Source of the DNA: DASSQJ01 sp963730165
Lineage (GTDB): Bacteria; Actinomycetota; Actinomycetes; Actinomycetales; Dermatophilaceae
NCBI GenBank assembly: GCA_963730165.1
Contig: CAVSQS010000002.1
Coordinates: 744,001-808,000 of the forward strand
Direction of reading: 5' to 3'
DNA length: 64,000 nucleotides
A model generated the notes under the pieces. That model saw only the letters and a list, made by a program, of their open reading frames with translations, did not search any database and was not told the DNA's origin. The position numbers and the translations under genes were made by a program. Positions 45,551 to 53,461 of the stretch are shown piece by piece (within the stretch, counting starts at the first letter, position 1; each line of letters begins with the position of its first letter).

Positions 45551-46498
45551 GTGAGCACGATCGAGGGAGTCAGCGAGACGTTCGACCCGTCGGCCTGGGC
45601 GGTGGTGGCGGGGTTCGAGGACCTCACCGACGTCACCTACCACCGCGCCGTCGGGCTGGGCTGTGTCCGGGTGGCGTTCGACCGCCCCGACGTCCTCAAC
45701 GCCTTCCGACCGCACACCGTCGACGAGCTGTTCCGCGTCCTCGACCACGCCCGCCGCACTCCCGACGTCGGTGTCGTCCTCCTCACCGGCAACGGCCCCA
45801 CCTCGCGCGAGGGCCGCTCGGCGCGGACGCACGGCTGGGCCTTCTGCACCGGCGGTGACCAGCGCATCCGAGGCCGCTCGGGCTACCAGTACGCCGACGG
45901 CGAGACGGCCGACAGCGTCGACGACCTGCGCACGAGGGCCGAGGGCGGCCGGCTGCACATCCTCGAGGTGCAGCGCCTCATCCGCACCATGCCCAAGGTC
46001 GTCGTCGCGGTGGTGAACGGCTGGGCGGCCGGGGGCGGCCACAGCCTCCACGTCGTCTGCGACCTCACCATCGCATCGCGCGAGAACGCCCGGTTCAAGC
46101 AGACCGACGCCGACGTCGGCTCCTTCGACGGCGGCTACGGCTCGGCCTACCTGGCGCGGATGGTCGGGCAGAAGTTCGCCCGCGAGATCTTCTTCCTCGG
46201 CCGCGAGTACACCGCCGAGGACATGCACCGGATGGGCGCCGTGAACATCGTCGCCGACCACGCCGACCTCGAGGCCACGGCCCTCGAGGTGGCCGCCGAG
46301 GTCATGGGCAAGAGCCCGCAGGCGCAGCGCATGCTCAAGTTCGCCTTCAACCTCGTCGACGACGGGCTCATGGGCCAGCAGGTGTTCGCCGGGGAGGCCA
46401 CCCGCCTGGCGTACATGACGGACGAGGCGGTCGAGGGGCGCGACCAGTTCCTCGAGAAGCGCGACCCGGACTGGTCGCCCTTCCCCTGGCACTTCTGA
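45551..46498 (+). CDS. menB: 1,4-Dihydroxy-2-naphthoyl-CoA synthase (MenB)
   Basis: A 315-residue crotonase-fold enzyme that closes the naphthoquinone ring. Signature regions are RVAFDRPDVLNAFRPHTVDE, AFCTGGDQRIRGRSGYQYAD (the substrate-binding loop typical of MenB), VVAVVNGWAAGGGHSLHVVC (oxyanion hole) and KQTDADVGSFDGGYGSAYLA. The C-terminus (DPDWSPFPWHF) is the usual MenB ending. GTG 45551. Length fits the actinobacterial form (about 300-315). Confidence 0.94.
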   Translation: MSTIEGVSETFDPSAWAVVAGFEDLTDVTYHRAVGLGCVRVAFDRPDVLNAFRPHTVDELFRVLDHARRTPDVGVVLLTGNGPTSREGRSARTHGWAFCTGGDQRIRGRSGYQYADGETADSVDDLRTRAEGGRLHILEVQRLIRTMPKVVVAVVNGWAAGGGHSLHVVCDLTIASRENARFKQTDADVGSFDGGYGSAYLARMVGQKFAREIFFLGREYTAEDMHRMGAVNIVADHADLEATALEVAAEVMGKSPQAQRMLKFAFNLVDDGLMGQQVFAGEATRLAYMTDEAVEGRDQFLEKRDPDWSPFPWHF

Positions 46499-46501
46499 GC
46501 C

Positions 46502-47032
46502 CTAGGCCACTGCCGGCGGTGCGGGCTCGAGCACGAAGATCCGCAGCCGGCGCCCGCTGATCCGCTCCTGGTACCTGCGGTACCCGACGTACAGCTCCTC
46601 GGCCCGGGACAGGATCCCGGTGTGCTCCTCGGGGGTCGCGGGCCGGGCCCGCACCGGCACGGTGCGGTCGCGGTAGGAGAGCGTCGCCGACGGCTCGGCT
46701 TCGAGGTTGAGCACCCAGGCCGGGGTCGACGTCTGCCCGAAGTTGGTGCCGAGGAGGGTGAGCGAGGCCCGGTACGGGATCGCCAGCAGGTAGGAGGACC
46801 GTGGGGCGCCGGTGCGACGCCCTGTGGTGGTGAGCTCGACGACCGGGAGGCCGGCCAGGATCCCGGGCATCGTGTGCCGGCGACGCGTGGCCCGCTGCAC
46901 CCACCCGTCCATGATCCGCAGGGTGTGCGCGAAGAACCACGCCCCCGGCCTAGACGCCCCGAACGCCTGGATCCCGCGCTGTGCCACGTTCGGCGGTCGG
47001 AAACGGTAGCCGAGCTCGTCGGCGATCGACAT
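46502..47032 (-). CDS. Deazaflavin (F420)-dependent nitroreductase-family protein
   Basis: A 176-residue split-barrel protein of the Ddn/DUF385 family. The core is PVVELTTTGRRTGAPRSSYL, where the TxGRRSG-type motif binds the F420 phosphate tail, then NFGQTSTPAWVLNLEAEPSA and YRRYQERISGRRLRIFVLEP. Members use F420 or FMN to reduce quinones and nitro compounds. Some can reduce menaquinone, which would suit the setting beside menB, but this is inference. ATG 47032; convergent with menB with 3 bp between stops. Confidence 0.82.
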   Translation of the reverse strand: MSIADELGYRFRPPNVAQRGIQAFGASRPGAWFFAHTLRIMDGWVQRATRRRHTMPGILAGLPVVELTTTGRRTGAPRSSYLLAIPYRASLTLLGTNFGQTSTPAWVLNLEAEPSATLSYRDRTVPVRARPATPEEHTGILSRAEELYVGYRRYQERISGRRLRIFVLEPAPPAVA

Positions 47033-47195
47033 CCGTGCAGACTAGCCGCAGGCGGCACGGCGGCCAAGGACTGCCGCCCGCCCGGCGGCCTCCGGGGTGC
47101 CCGCGGCCGGCATCCACCCGTGGGACGGCTCCGGTGCGTCTGTAGGGGTGGAGGATGTCGCCCGGGGCGTCCCACGAGCGGACGGAAGGAGAGGG

Positions 47196-47714
47196 ATGGC
47201 CGACCGCCGAGCCTTCGAGGCCTACGTCCGGGAGCGCTGGGAACCGCTGCTGCGGACCGCCACCCTGCTCACCGGTGACGCCCACGCCGCCGAGGACCTC
47301 GTGCAGGAGTCCCTGGTACGGGCCGCCCGGCACTGGCACCGGGTCGACCCCGGGGCGGTCGACGCCTACGTCCGCAAGGTCATGTACACCCGCTCGGTCG
47401 ACGCCTGGCGGTGGCGCCGACGCCAGCCCGACCCGGTCGACACCTCGCGCCTCGAGGCCGGCCAGTCCACCGACGGCACCGATGCCGCGGCGACCCGCCT
47501 GACCCTCCTGGCCGCGCTGGCCCGGCTCACGCCGCGCCAGCGTGCCGTGCTCGTGGCGCGGTTCTACGAGGACCGCACCGAGGTCGACACAGCCGACGTC
47601 CTCGGCTGCTCGGTGAGCACCGTGAAGTCACAGACCCGCCACGCGCTGCAACGGCTGCGGGTGCTCGCTCCCGAGCTCGCAGCGACCTTCGGCCGGGAGG
47701 AGGCACCCCGATGA
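47196..47714 (+). CDS. ECF RNA polymerase sigma factor, SigE-type of actinobacteria
   Basis: A 172-residue sigma-70 family factor. Region 2 reads LLRTATLLTGDAHAAEDLVQ then ESLVRAARHW; region 4 reads LTPRQRAVLVARFYEDRTEV followed by the HTH VLGCSVSTVKSQTRHALQRL. No region 1 or 3. ATG 47196 has AAGGAGAGG upstream. It resembles the SigE-like (SACE_1649-type) group of actinobacterial ECF factors, usually paired with a membrane protein. The next gene overlaps by 4 nt. Confidence 0.88.
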   Translation: MADRRAFEAYVRERWEPLLRTATLLTGDAHAAEDLVQESLVRAARHWHRVDPGAVDAYVRKVMYTRSVDAWRWRRRQPDPVDTSRLEAGQSTDGTDAAATRLTLLAALARLTPRQRAVLVARFYEDRTEVDTADVLGCSVSTVKSQTRHALQRLRVLAPELAATFGREEAPR

Positions 47715-49051
47715 CCACCCCCACCGACGACCTGTCCCGGCTGCTGCGGGCCGCGGCCGACGTCGCCACCGAGGCCGGCCCCCCCGCCGTCCCCGATGCC
47801 CCCGTGCTCTGGTCCCGTGGTCGACGTGCCACCTGGCTGGGCCGGGCGGTGGCCGGCGCGCTGGCCGTGGCCCTCGTCGTCCTGGTCGTGGCGACGACGG
47901 CCGTGATGCGGGCCGTCCCCACCGCCGTGCCCGCCGAGGGACCGGGCGCCACCTACCCGACGCAGGTCTCCGCGCTCTTCCCCGGCAGCTACCACGCCGG
48001 GGGCGGGCCGGTGTTCGGGGTCGTCCGGGTCGGCGCCGACGACGACGGCGCCAACCCGTACGCCAGCCCCGGCGCCCTCTACGTCATCGACCGCGACGGA
48101 CTGCTCGCCACCCTGCCGAACTGGGTGGGCATCACCAGCGGCGTGACGACGGACCCGGGCGACGCCGACCCGTCCGTCGCCCCCGACGGCCTGCGGATGC
48201 TGTCCCAGGACGGCATCGTCGACGTCCGCGACGGGTCGACCGTCGTCCCGCCGTGGTCTGATGACGTCATGGCCGCCGGTCTGGGGACCCGCGGCACGTG
48301 GAGTCCTGACTCCCGCCTCGTCGCCGTCCCGACCAGCTCGGGAGCGGCCGTCCTCGACCCGGCTCGACTGCGGGTCCTCGATCCCGTCCCGGGTGACGCC
48401 ACGGTGCTCGTCGCGGGATGGCGTGACGACACCACCCTCCTCGGGCTGCGCCGCAGTGCCGGGCCGGGCGGCTTCGAGGTCGTGGGCCGGTCGCTCGACG
48501 ACACGGCCTGGTCGGTGGTGACGGCCCTGCCCGCATCAACCCTGGCCGTCCCCGCCGCCCCTGACGGCCGGCTGACCCCCACCATCGCCTACGCCTCCCC
48601 CGACGGTGCGCGGCTGCTGCTCGTCGACCGCCCCGCCGCACGTGCCGGCGGCCTCGCGGTCCTCGTCGACGCCGCAACGGGGCGCCGTGTGGACTTCGCG
48701 GGGAGGCAGGGGACGGCCGAGGACGCGGCCTGGGACGGCTGCGACCCGGTGTGGCGGGACGGCCAGCCGTTGCGTGCCTCGGGCGGCCTCACCCGTCCCG
48801 CGGACGGCGCGGCGGTGATGTCGTTCGGTGGACGCACCGACGTGGGGTGTGTCGCCCTCGCCGGGGCGGAGCTGACCGGCGACGCCGACCTGCACACCGC
48901 CGGGGCGGTCCGAGAGCAGGTGTGGCGCGTGGCCCTGCCCCTCGGCGGGGCATTGGCCCTCGTCGGTCTGGTGTGGATGGTCGTGGCGCTGCGTCGCAGC
49001 CGCCGGGGCGGCGAGCACTTCCTGCCGATGATCGTCGGCCGTTTGTTCTGA
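47711..49051 (+). CDS. Membrane-anchored protein with TolB-like repeats, partner of the ECF sigma factor
   Basis: A 446-residue protein. Residues 1-40 are cytoplasmic and include DDLSRLLRAAADVA, a short helix that could bind the sigma factor. A membrane segment follows (about 46-66, AVAGALAVALVVLVVATTAV). The large outer domain has recurring WSPDSRLVAVPTSSGAAVLD-type strands as in TolB/PD40 propellers, and a second membrane helix lies near the C-terminus (LPLGGALALVGLVWMVVAL). There is no zinc-binding anti-sigma HxxxCxxC motif. It is likely a regulator of the upstream sigma factor sensing something outside the cell; that role is inferred from the overlap. Confidence 0.65.
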   Translation: MTTPTDDLSRLLRAAADVATEAGPPAVPDAPVLWSRGRRATWLGRAVAGALAVALVVLVVATTAVMRAVPTAVPAEGPGATYPTQVSALFPGSYHAGGGPVFGVVRVGADDDGANPYASPGALYVIDRDGLLATLPNWVGITSGVTTDPGDADPSVAPDGLRMLSQDGIVDVRDGSTVVPPWSDDVMAAGLGTRGTWSPDSRLVAVPTSSGAAVLDPARLRVLDPVPGDATVLVAGWRDDTTLLGLRRSAGPGGFEVVGRSLDDTAWSVVTALPASTLAVPAAPDGRLTPTIAYASPDGARLLLVDRPAARAGGLAVLVDAATGRRVDFAGRQGTAEDAAWDGCDPVWRDGQPLRASGGLTRPADGAAVMSFGGRTDVGCVALAGAELTGDADLHTAGAVREQVWRVALPLGGALALVGLVWMVVALRRSRRGGEHFLPMIVGRLF

Positions 49052-49068
49052 GGTCGGTCGAGAGCGGG

Positions 49069-49524
49069 TCAGCCCGACCCGCCGAGGTCGACCCCCCACG
49101 CCTCGTGGAACAGGTCGTTACCGCGCCGACGGTGACGCACCACGCGCTCGAGAAGTGCGGCGGCCGCCGCGCGGTGCCCCGAGACGGCGTCGTCGTCCTC
49201 GAGCCCCACGTCGCGCTGACCGAGCAGTCGTTCGACCTCGACCAGCAGCTCGGCGTGCTCCGCCAGCTGGGCGTCGAGCCGGGCGCCCAGCCGGGGCGCC
49301 GTCTCTCGCAGCCCGGCGTAGAACCCCTCCGCCGACTCGCTGAGCTCCGCATGCGCACGAAGGTCCGAGGCCAGCTCGGTGAGCGCGGCCCGCAGCCGCC
49401 GCCGCGTGACGTTGCGGTCGGCGCCCTCGTCCGCCAGGGCGTCCGCGAGCGCCGCCATCGACTCGCGCAGCTCTGCCCGCTGGGCCCGAACCCGGTCCAC
49501 GTAGTCGGCGAACGGTGCTTCCAT
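49069..49524 (-). CDS. Small four-helix protein, possibly hemerythrin-like
   Basis: A 151-residue all-helical soluble protein. It contains spaced histidines and acids, LRAHAELSESAEGF, DAQLAEHAELLVEVE and RVVRHRRRGNDLFHEAWGVD, that loosely recall the H-HxxxE-HxxxxD arrangement of hemerythrin domains. Not all ligands can be matched, so iron binding is uncertain. ATG 49524. It faces away from menE and converges on the sigma-partner gene. Confidence 0.5.
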   Translation of the reverse strand: MEAPFADYVDRVRAQRAELRESMAALADALADEGADRNVTRRRLRAALTELASDLRAHAELSESAEGFYAGLRETAPRLGARLDAQLAEHAELLVEVERLLGQRDVGLEDDDAVSGHRAAAAALLERVVRHRRRGNDLFHEAWGVDLGGSG

Positions 49525-49620
49525 GGCGGTCCTCCTGCGCAGGGGGACCCCAATCGTCCCGCGGATGCCGGGATCTGGCGACCCCTCGTGTGCCGTGGGT
49601 GCCCTCCTAGAGTGGGGACC

Positions 49621-50793
49621 ATGCAGCTCGAGCCGCTCGCGGTGCCGGTCGGCCCCGACGTGCTCGGGGTGCTGCCCCGCCTCGCGCAGGCGCTGGAGGG
49701 AGGCCACCCCGTCCTCCCCCACAGCGCCACCGTGCCCCCGCCGGTCGTGGCCACGCGGAGCCCGCGGCCGCTGCCTCGCGACCTCGCCGTGGCCATCGGC
49801 ACCTCCGGCTCCACGGGCACCCCGAAGCTCGCCCTGCTCGGCAGCGCCGCGCTCATCGCGAGCGCCTACGGGACGCACGAGCGCCTCGGCGGTACGGGCC
49901 GCTGGCTGCTCTCCCTGCCGGCGCACCACGTCGCGGGCCTGCAGGTGCTCGTCCGCTCCCTCGTCGCGGGCACCGAACCCGTGGTCGTCGACACCGCGCG
50001 CGGCTTCCACCCCCGGGCCTTCGCCGAGGCCGCGGCCGTGCTCGGCGACGCTCATCCCCGCTACGGGGCGGTCGTCCCCACCCAGCTGGTCCGCCTGCTC
50101 GACGACCCCGCCGGCACCGACGGCCTCCGGTGCCTGGACGCGGTGCTCGTGGGCGGTGCCGCGCTCGACCCGGCGCTGCGGGCCCGCGCGGAGCGGGCCG
50201 GCGTCACCGTCGTCACGACCTACGGGATGAGCGAGTCGGCCGGAGGATGCGTCTACGACGGCAGGGCGCTGCCGAGCACGTCCATCGCCTTCGACGACGA
50301 GCTGCGCATCCACCTCGGGGGCGCGACGATCGCCCACGGCTACCTGGCCCGCCCGGACCTGACCCGCGACTCCTTCGGCACCGACGAGGACGGGGTGCGG
50401 TGGTTCCGCACCGACGACGTCGGGCACATCGACGAGCACGCCCGGCTGCGGGTCGACGGCCGCGTCGACGACCTCGTCAACACCGGCGGGCTCAAGGTGG
50501 CGCCGCGGGTCGTCGAGGAGGCGCTCCTCGAGCACGTGGCGGGCGTTCGCGAGGTCGTCGTCGTCGGGACGCCCCATCCCGAGTGGGGCCACGCGGTGAG
50601 CGCCCTCGTCGTGCTCGAGCCCGGTGCCGTCATCCGGTCGCTGACCGCCGAGGATGTGCGCTCCCGGCTGCGCGGCATCCTGCCCGACCACGCTCTGCCG
50701 CAGCGGGTCCTGGTGGCCCCGGAGGTGCCACTCGCCGGGCCGGGCAAACCCGACAGGCGGGCGATCGCCGCCCTCTTCGACGTGCGAGGATGA
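49621..50793 (+). CDS. menE: o-Succinylbenzoate-CoA ligase (MenE)
   Basis: A 390-residue adenylate-forming enzyme, the short actinobacterial form. The P-loop is AIGTSGSTGTPKLALL (58-73), A5 VTTYGMSESAGGCVYDG (about 198-214), A7 WFRTDDVGHIDEHARLRVDG, A8 hinge GRVDDLVNTGGLKVAP and the A10 lysine in AGPGKPDRRAIAAL. It activates o-succinylbenzoate for MenB. ATG 49621; overlaps the next small membrane gene by 4 nt and is probably co-transcribed with menA. Confidence 0.92.
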   Translation: MQLEPLAVPVGPDVLGVLPRLAQALEGGHPVLPHSATVPPPVVATRSPRPLPRDLAVAIGTSGSTGTPKLALLGSAALIASAYGTHERLGGTGRWLLSLPAHHVAGLQVLVRSLVAGTEPVVVDTARGFHPRAFAEAAAVLGDAHPRYGAVVPTQLVRLLDDPAGTDGLRCLDAVLVGGAALDPALRARAERAGVTVVTTYGMSESAGGCVYDGRALPSTSIAFDDELRIHLGGATIAHGYLARPDLTRDSFGTDEDGVRWFRTDDVGHIDEHARLRVDGRVDDLVNTGGLKVAPRVVEEALLEHVAGVREVVVVGTPHPEWGHAVSALVVLEPGAVIRSLTAEDVRSRLRGILPDHALPQRVLVAPEVPLAGPGKPDRRAIAALFDVRG

Positions 50794-51104
50794 GAGCCGT
50801 GATCCGGTACCTGCCCTACCTCGTCGAGCTCGCGTTGCTGGTGTACTGCCTCATCGACGCGATCCAGACCGACGAGGCCCTCGTGCGCAACCTGCCGAAG
50901 ACGGCCTGGATCCTCATCATCATCCTCATCCCGATCGTCGGGCCGGTCGCGTGGCTGGTCCTCGGGCGGCCCAACCGCGACAGCCGGACGCGGTACCAGA
51001 CCCAACAGCAGCGCTGGGAGTCCATCGGGCGCGGGGGGCGGAGGCAGAAGCACGAGTCGCCCCGCGGCCCCGACGACGACCCCGACTTCCTCAAGGGCAT
51101 CTGA
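50790..51104 (+). CDS. Small membrane protein with phospholipase D nuclease N-terminal (PLDNc) domain
   Basis: A 104-residue protein with two membrane helices (about 6-26 and 39-60: LVELALLVYCLIDAIQTDE and TAWILIIILIPIVGPVAWLV) and a charged C-terminal tail. This is the PLDNc_N/cardiolipase N-terminal hairpin that occurs alone in many actinobacteria, often next to menA or menE. Function unknown. ATG 50790 overlaps the menE stop. Confidence 0.8.
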   Translation: MRAVIRYLPYLVELALLVYCLIDAIQTDEALVRNLPKTAWILIIILIPIVGPVAWLVLGRPNRDSRTRYQTQQQRWESIGRGGRRQKHESPRGPDDDPDFLKGI

Positions 51105-51111
51105 GCGGTCC

Positions 51112-51987
51112 ATGGCCTCGTTCGCCCAGTGGGTCGAGGGCGCCCGGCCTCGCACGCTGCCCGCGGCCGTGGCACCCGTCGTCGTCGGGACCGCTGCCGC
51201 CCTGCTCGTCGACGCGGCCGACCTCCTCCACGCCCTGCTGGCGCTCATCGTGGCGCTGGCCCTCCAGGTCGGGGTCAACTACGCCAACGACTACTCCGAC
51301 GGCATCCGGGGAACCGACGAGGTGCGGGCCGGGCCCGTGCGCCTGGTCGGGCAGCGCCTCGCCGAGCCGGCGCGCGTCAAGGCTGCGGCGGTGGCGTCGT
51401 TCGCCGTGGCCGCGGTTGCCGGCGTGGTGCTGGTCGTCCTGGCCCAGGCGTGGCTGATGCTGCCCGTGGGCGCGCTCGCGGTGCTCGCCGCCTGGCGCTA
51501 CACCGGCGGCGACAACCCGTACGGCTACCGCGGACTCGGTGAGGTGTACGTCTTCGTCTTCTTCGGGCTGGTGGCCACGCTCGGGACCGAGTACACCCAG
51601 TCCGGGGCGGTCTCGTGGTTCGGGCTGGCCGGCGCCGTCGGGGTGGGCTCGGTCGCGTCGGCGATCCTCGTCGCGAACAACCTGCGCGACATCCCCACCG
51701 ACACCGAGCACGGCAAGCGCACTCTCGCGGTCCGGCTCGGCGACGACCGGACGCGACAGCTCTACACCGAGCTGCTCGGGGCGTCTGTGGTGGCCCTGGC
51801 CGTGATGGCGATCTGGCAGCCGTGGGTGCTGCTGGCCGTGCTCGCCCTGCCGATGGCGTCGCGGGCGCTGCAGGTCGTGCGGGCCGGTACCAGCGGCCCC
51901 GGGCTGGTCCCCGTGCTGGCCGCGACGGGGCTCTACGAGGTGGCGTACGCGGCGCTCGTGCTCGTCGGTGTCGCCGCCGGCGCCTGA
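51112..51987 (+). CDS. menA: 1,4-Dihydroxy-2-naphthoate polyprenyltransferase (MenA)
   Basis: A 291-residue UbiA-superfamily membrane prenyltransferase with eight to nine helices. First Asp motif NYANDYSDGIRGTD (56-69) and second Asp motif NNLRDIPTDTEHGKRTLAV, both needed for Mg-diphosphate binding. The N-terminal WVEGARPRTLPAAVAPVVVG is typical of MenA. It attaches the polyprenyl tail to dihydroxynaphthoate before MenG methylation. ATG 51112, 7 bp after the PLDNc gene. Confidence 0.94.
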   Translation: MASFAQWVEGARPRTLPAAVAPVVVGTAAALLVDAADLLHALLALIVALALQVGVNYANDYSDGIRGTDEVRAGPVRLVGQRLAEPARVKAAAVASFAVAAVAGVVLVVLAQAWLMLPVGALAVLAAWRYTGGDNPYGYRGLGEVYVFVFFGLVATLGTEYTQSGAVSWFGLAGAVGVGSVASAILVANNLRDIPTDTEHGKRTLAVRLGDDRTRQLYTELLGASVVALAVMAIWQPWVLLAVLALPMASRALQVVRAGTSGPGLVPVLAATGLYEVAYAALVLVGVAAGA

Positions 51988-52015
51988 CCCCCTCCCCCGC
52001 TTTCCCGCGCGCCCC

Positions 52016-52112
52016 GGCTTTCCCGCCCGGTGCCACTTCCCCGGGGATCGCTTCGGAACCCTTCCGAGGCGATGGCGGGAGTTCTGGCACCCGGCGGGAA
52101 ACCTGACGTCAG
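52016..52112 (+). repeat. Dispersed palindromic element, copy 3 (best preserved)
   Basis: A nested palindrome of about 97 bp. Outer arms are CTTTCCCGCCCGGTGCCA and TGGCACCCGGCGGGAAAC (17 of 18 paired); the inner hairpin is ATCGCTTCGGAA-CCC-TTCCGAGGCGAT. It lies between the convergent menA and DUF4229-type genes and includes the stop codon of the latter (52109-52111). It shares core and ends with the copies at 9529-9613 and 16636-16727. It would fold as RNA in either direction and could act as a bidirectional terminator. Confidence 0.8.
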
Positions 52113-52462
52113 CGGAAGTCGCCGTCGCCGTCGCCCTCGGCCTCGGGGGCGGCGCCGGTGGGCGGACCGGCCGCGGGGGCGGCACCGCGCTGCTCCACCT
52201 CGGCGTCCTCGATCGCCTCGTCCCCGGACACCTCGGGCGCACGCGCCCGCCGGGCCTCGGCCCGCTGCTCGAGCCGCTCGGCGATCTGGGCGGAGGTGTC
52301 CTCGCGGAAGCGGCGCAGGACCACGAACGACACGACGGCCGAGAGCAGCGCGGCGCCGACGACGAGGAGCAGCAGGTCCTCGCGGCCACGCAGCCCCAGC
52401 AGCCAGAGCACCGCGAGCGCGGCGAAGAAGACGAGGACGCGCAGGATGGTGTACCGCAGCAT
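52109..52462 (-). CDS. Small DUF4229-type membrane protein
   Basis: A 117-residue protein with two close membrane helices (ILRVLVFFAALAVLWLLGL and LLLLVVGAALLSAVVSFVVL), then a charged linker with FREDTSAQIAERLEQRAEAR and an acidic Ala/Gly/Pro tail. This matches the actinobacterial DUF4229 family. ATG 52462 directly follows the ccsB stop, so it is the last gene of the cytochrome c maturation operon. Function unknown. Confidence 0.72.
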   Translation of the reverse strand: MLRYTILRVLVFFAALAVLWLLGLRGREDLLLLVVGAALLSAVVSFVVLRRFREDTSAQIAERLEQRAEARRARAPEVSGDEAIEDAEVEQRGAAPAAGPPTGAAPEAEGDGDGDFR

Positions 52463-53461
52463 CTACAACCCCGAGTACGAGTGCTGGCCGACGAAGAAGA
52501 CGTTGACGACGGCGAAGTTGACGATGAGGCAGGCGTAGCCCGCGAGCGCGATCCACGTGGCGTTCTGGCGCCTCCACCCGGTGGTGGCGCGCGCGTGCAG
52601 GTAGGCCGCGTAGACGACCCAGATGACGAAGCTCCACACCTCCTTGGGGTCCCAGTTCCAGTAGGACCCCCACGCCTGCCGGGCCCAGATGGCGCCCGCG
52701 ATCACGGTGAAGGTCCACAGGGGGAAGGCGACGATGTGCACCCCGTACGCGAGCCGTTCCAGCGAGCGGGCCCGCGGCAGCCGCGCCATGAAGGTGGCGG
52801 TCCGCCCGGAGGCCTCCAGCCGGTCCTGGACGAGGTAGAGGATGCCGAGGGAGAAGCCGATGGTGAACACGGCCACCGAGAGCGTCGCGACGGTGACGTG
52901 GATGGCCAGCCACACCGACCGCAGGGAGGGCATCAGCTCGGAGGCGTCGGTGTACCAGACGGTGATGGCCAGCCCGAGGTTGAGCAGCACGGGCAGCACG
53001 ACGAAGAGGCCGAGCCAGCGCAGGTCGCGGCGGGTCGACCACACGGTGTAGGTGATGAGCACGAACATCGAGCCGACGATCGCGAACTCGTACATGTTGC
53101 CCAGCGGCCACCGGTGCACCTCGGCGGCACGCAGCACCACCCCGGCGACGACGAGGAGGGTGCCGAGCACGGTGAGCGCGTACCCGATGCCGGCGGCCTT
53201 GCGGGCGGCCACCGGCTCGGCTCCGGGGCCGGGCGAGCGGCCGCTCGTGCCAGGAGCCGCGGCGTCCGGCGACGTCGCGTCGGGTCCGGCCGCACCGGCC
53301 GTGACGAGCTCGGGGGCGCGCTCGGCCTCAGCCGCCGCATCCTCCCGCGCCGGGACGAGCCGCGCGAGGTGCAGGGCGTAGGCGAGCATCGCGAGGGTCA
53401 GGACGACCATCGCGGAGTAGATCGCCGTGTTCGACAGCTGCGCGAGCGTCGTGTCGGTCAT
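52463..53461 (-). CDS. ccsB: Cytochrome c biogenesis protein CcsB/ResC (heme handling)
   Basis: A 332-residue membrane protein with the heme-handling WWD-type motif WGSYWNWDPKEVWSFVIW near residues 262-279 and conserved histidines in LRAAEVHRWPLGNMYEF and WLAIHVTVATLS. With ResB it transfers heme to apocytochrome c outside the membrane (system II). Unusual: between helix 1 and helix 2 is a ~52-residue Ala/Pro/Gly-rich linker (36-88). ATG 53461 overlaps the resB stop. Confidence 0.92.
   Translation of the reverse strand: MTDTTLAQLSNTAIYSAMVVLTLAMLAYALHLARLVPAREDAAAEAERAPELVTAGAAGPDATSPDAAAPGTSGRSPGPGAEPVAARKAAGIGYALTVLGTLLVVAGVVLRAAEVHRWPLGNMYEFAIVGSMFVLITYTVWSTRRDLRWLGLFVVLPVLLNLGLAITVWYTDASELMPSLRSVWLAIHVTVATLSVAVFTIGFSLGILYLVQDRLEASGRTATFMARLPRARSLERLAYGVHIVAFPLWTFTVIAGAIWARQAWGSYWNWDPKEVWSFVIWVVYAAYLHARATTGWRRQNATWIALAGYACLIVNFAVVNVFFVGQHSYSGL

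Noticed and set aside
46502..47032. Possible antibiotic-resistance reductase role
   Set aside because: The Ddn-like family is broad and nothing in the sequence supports a drug-specific function.
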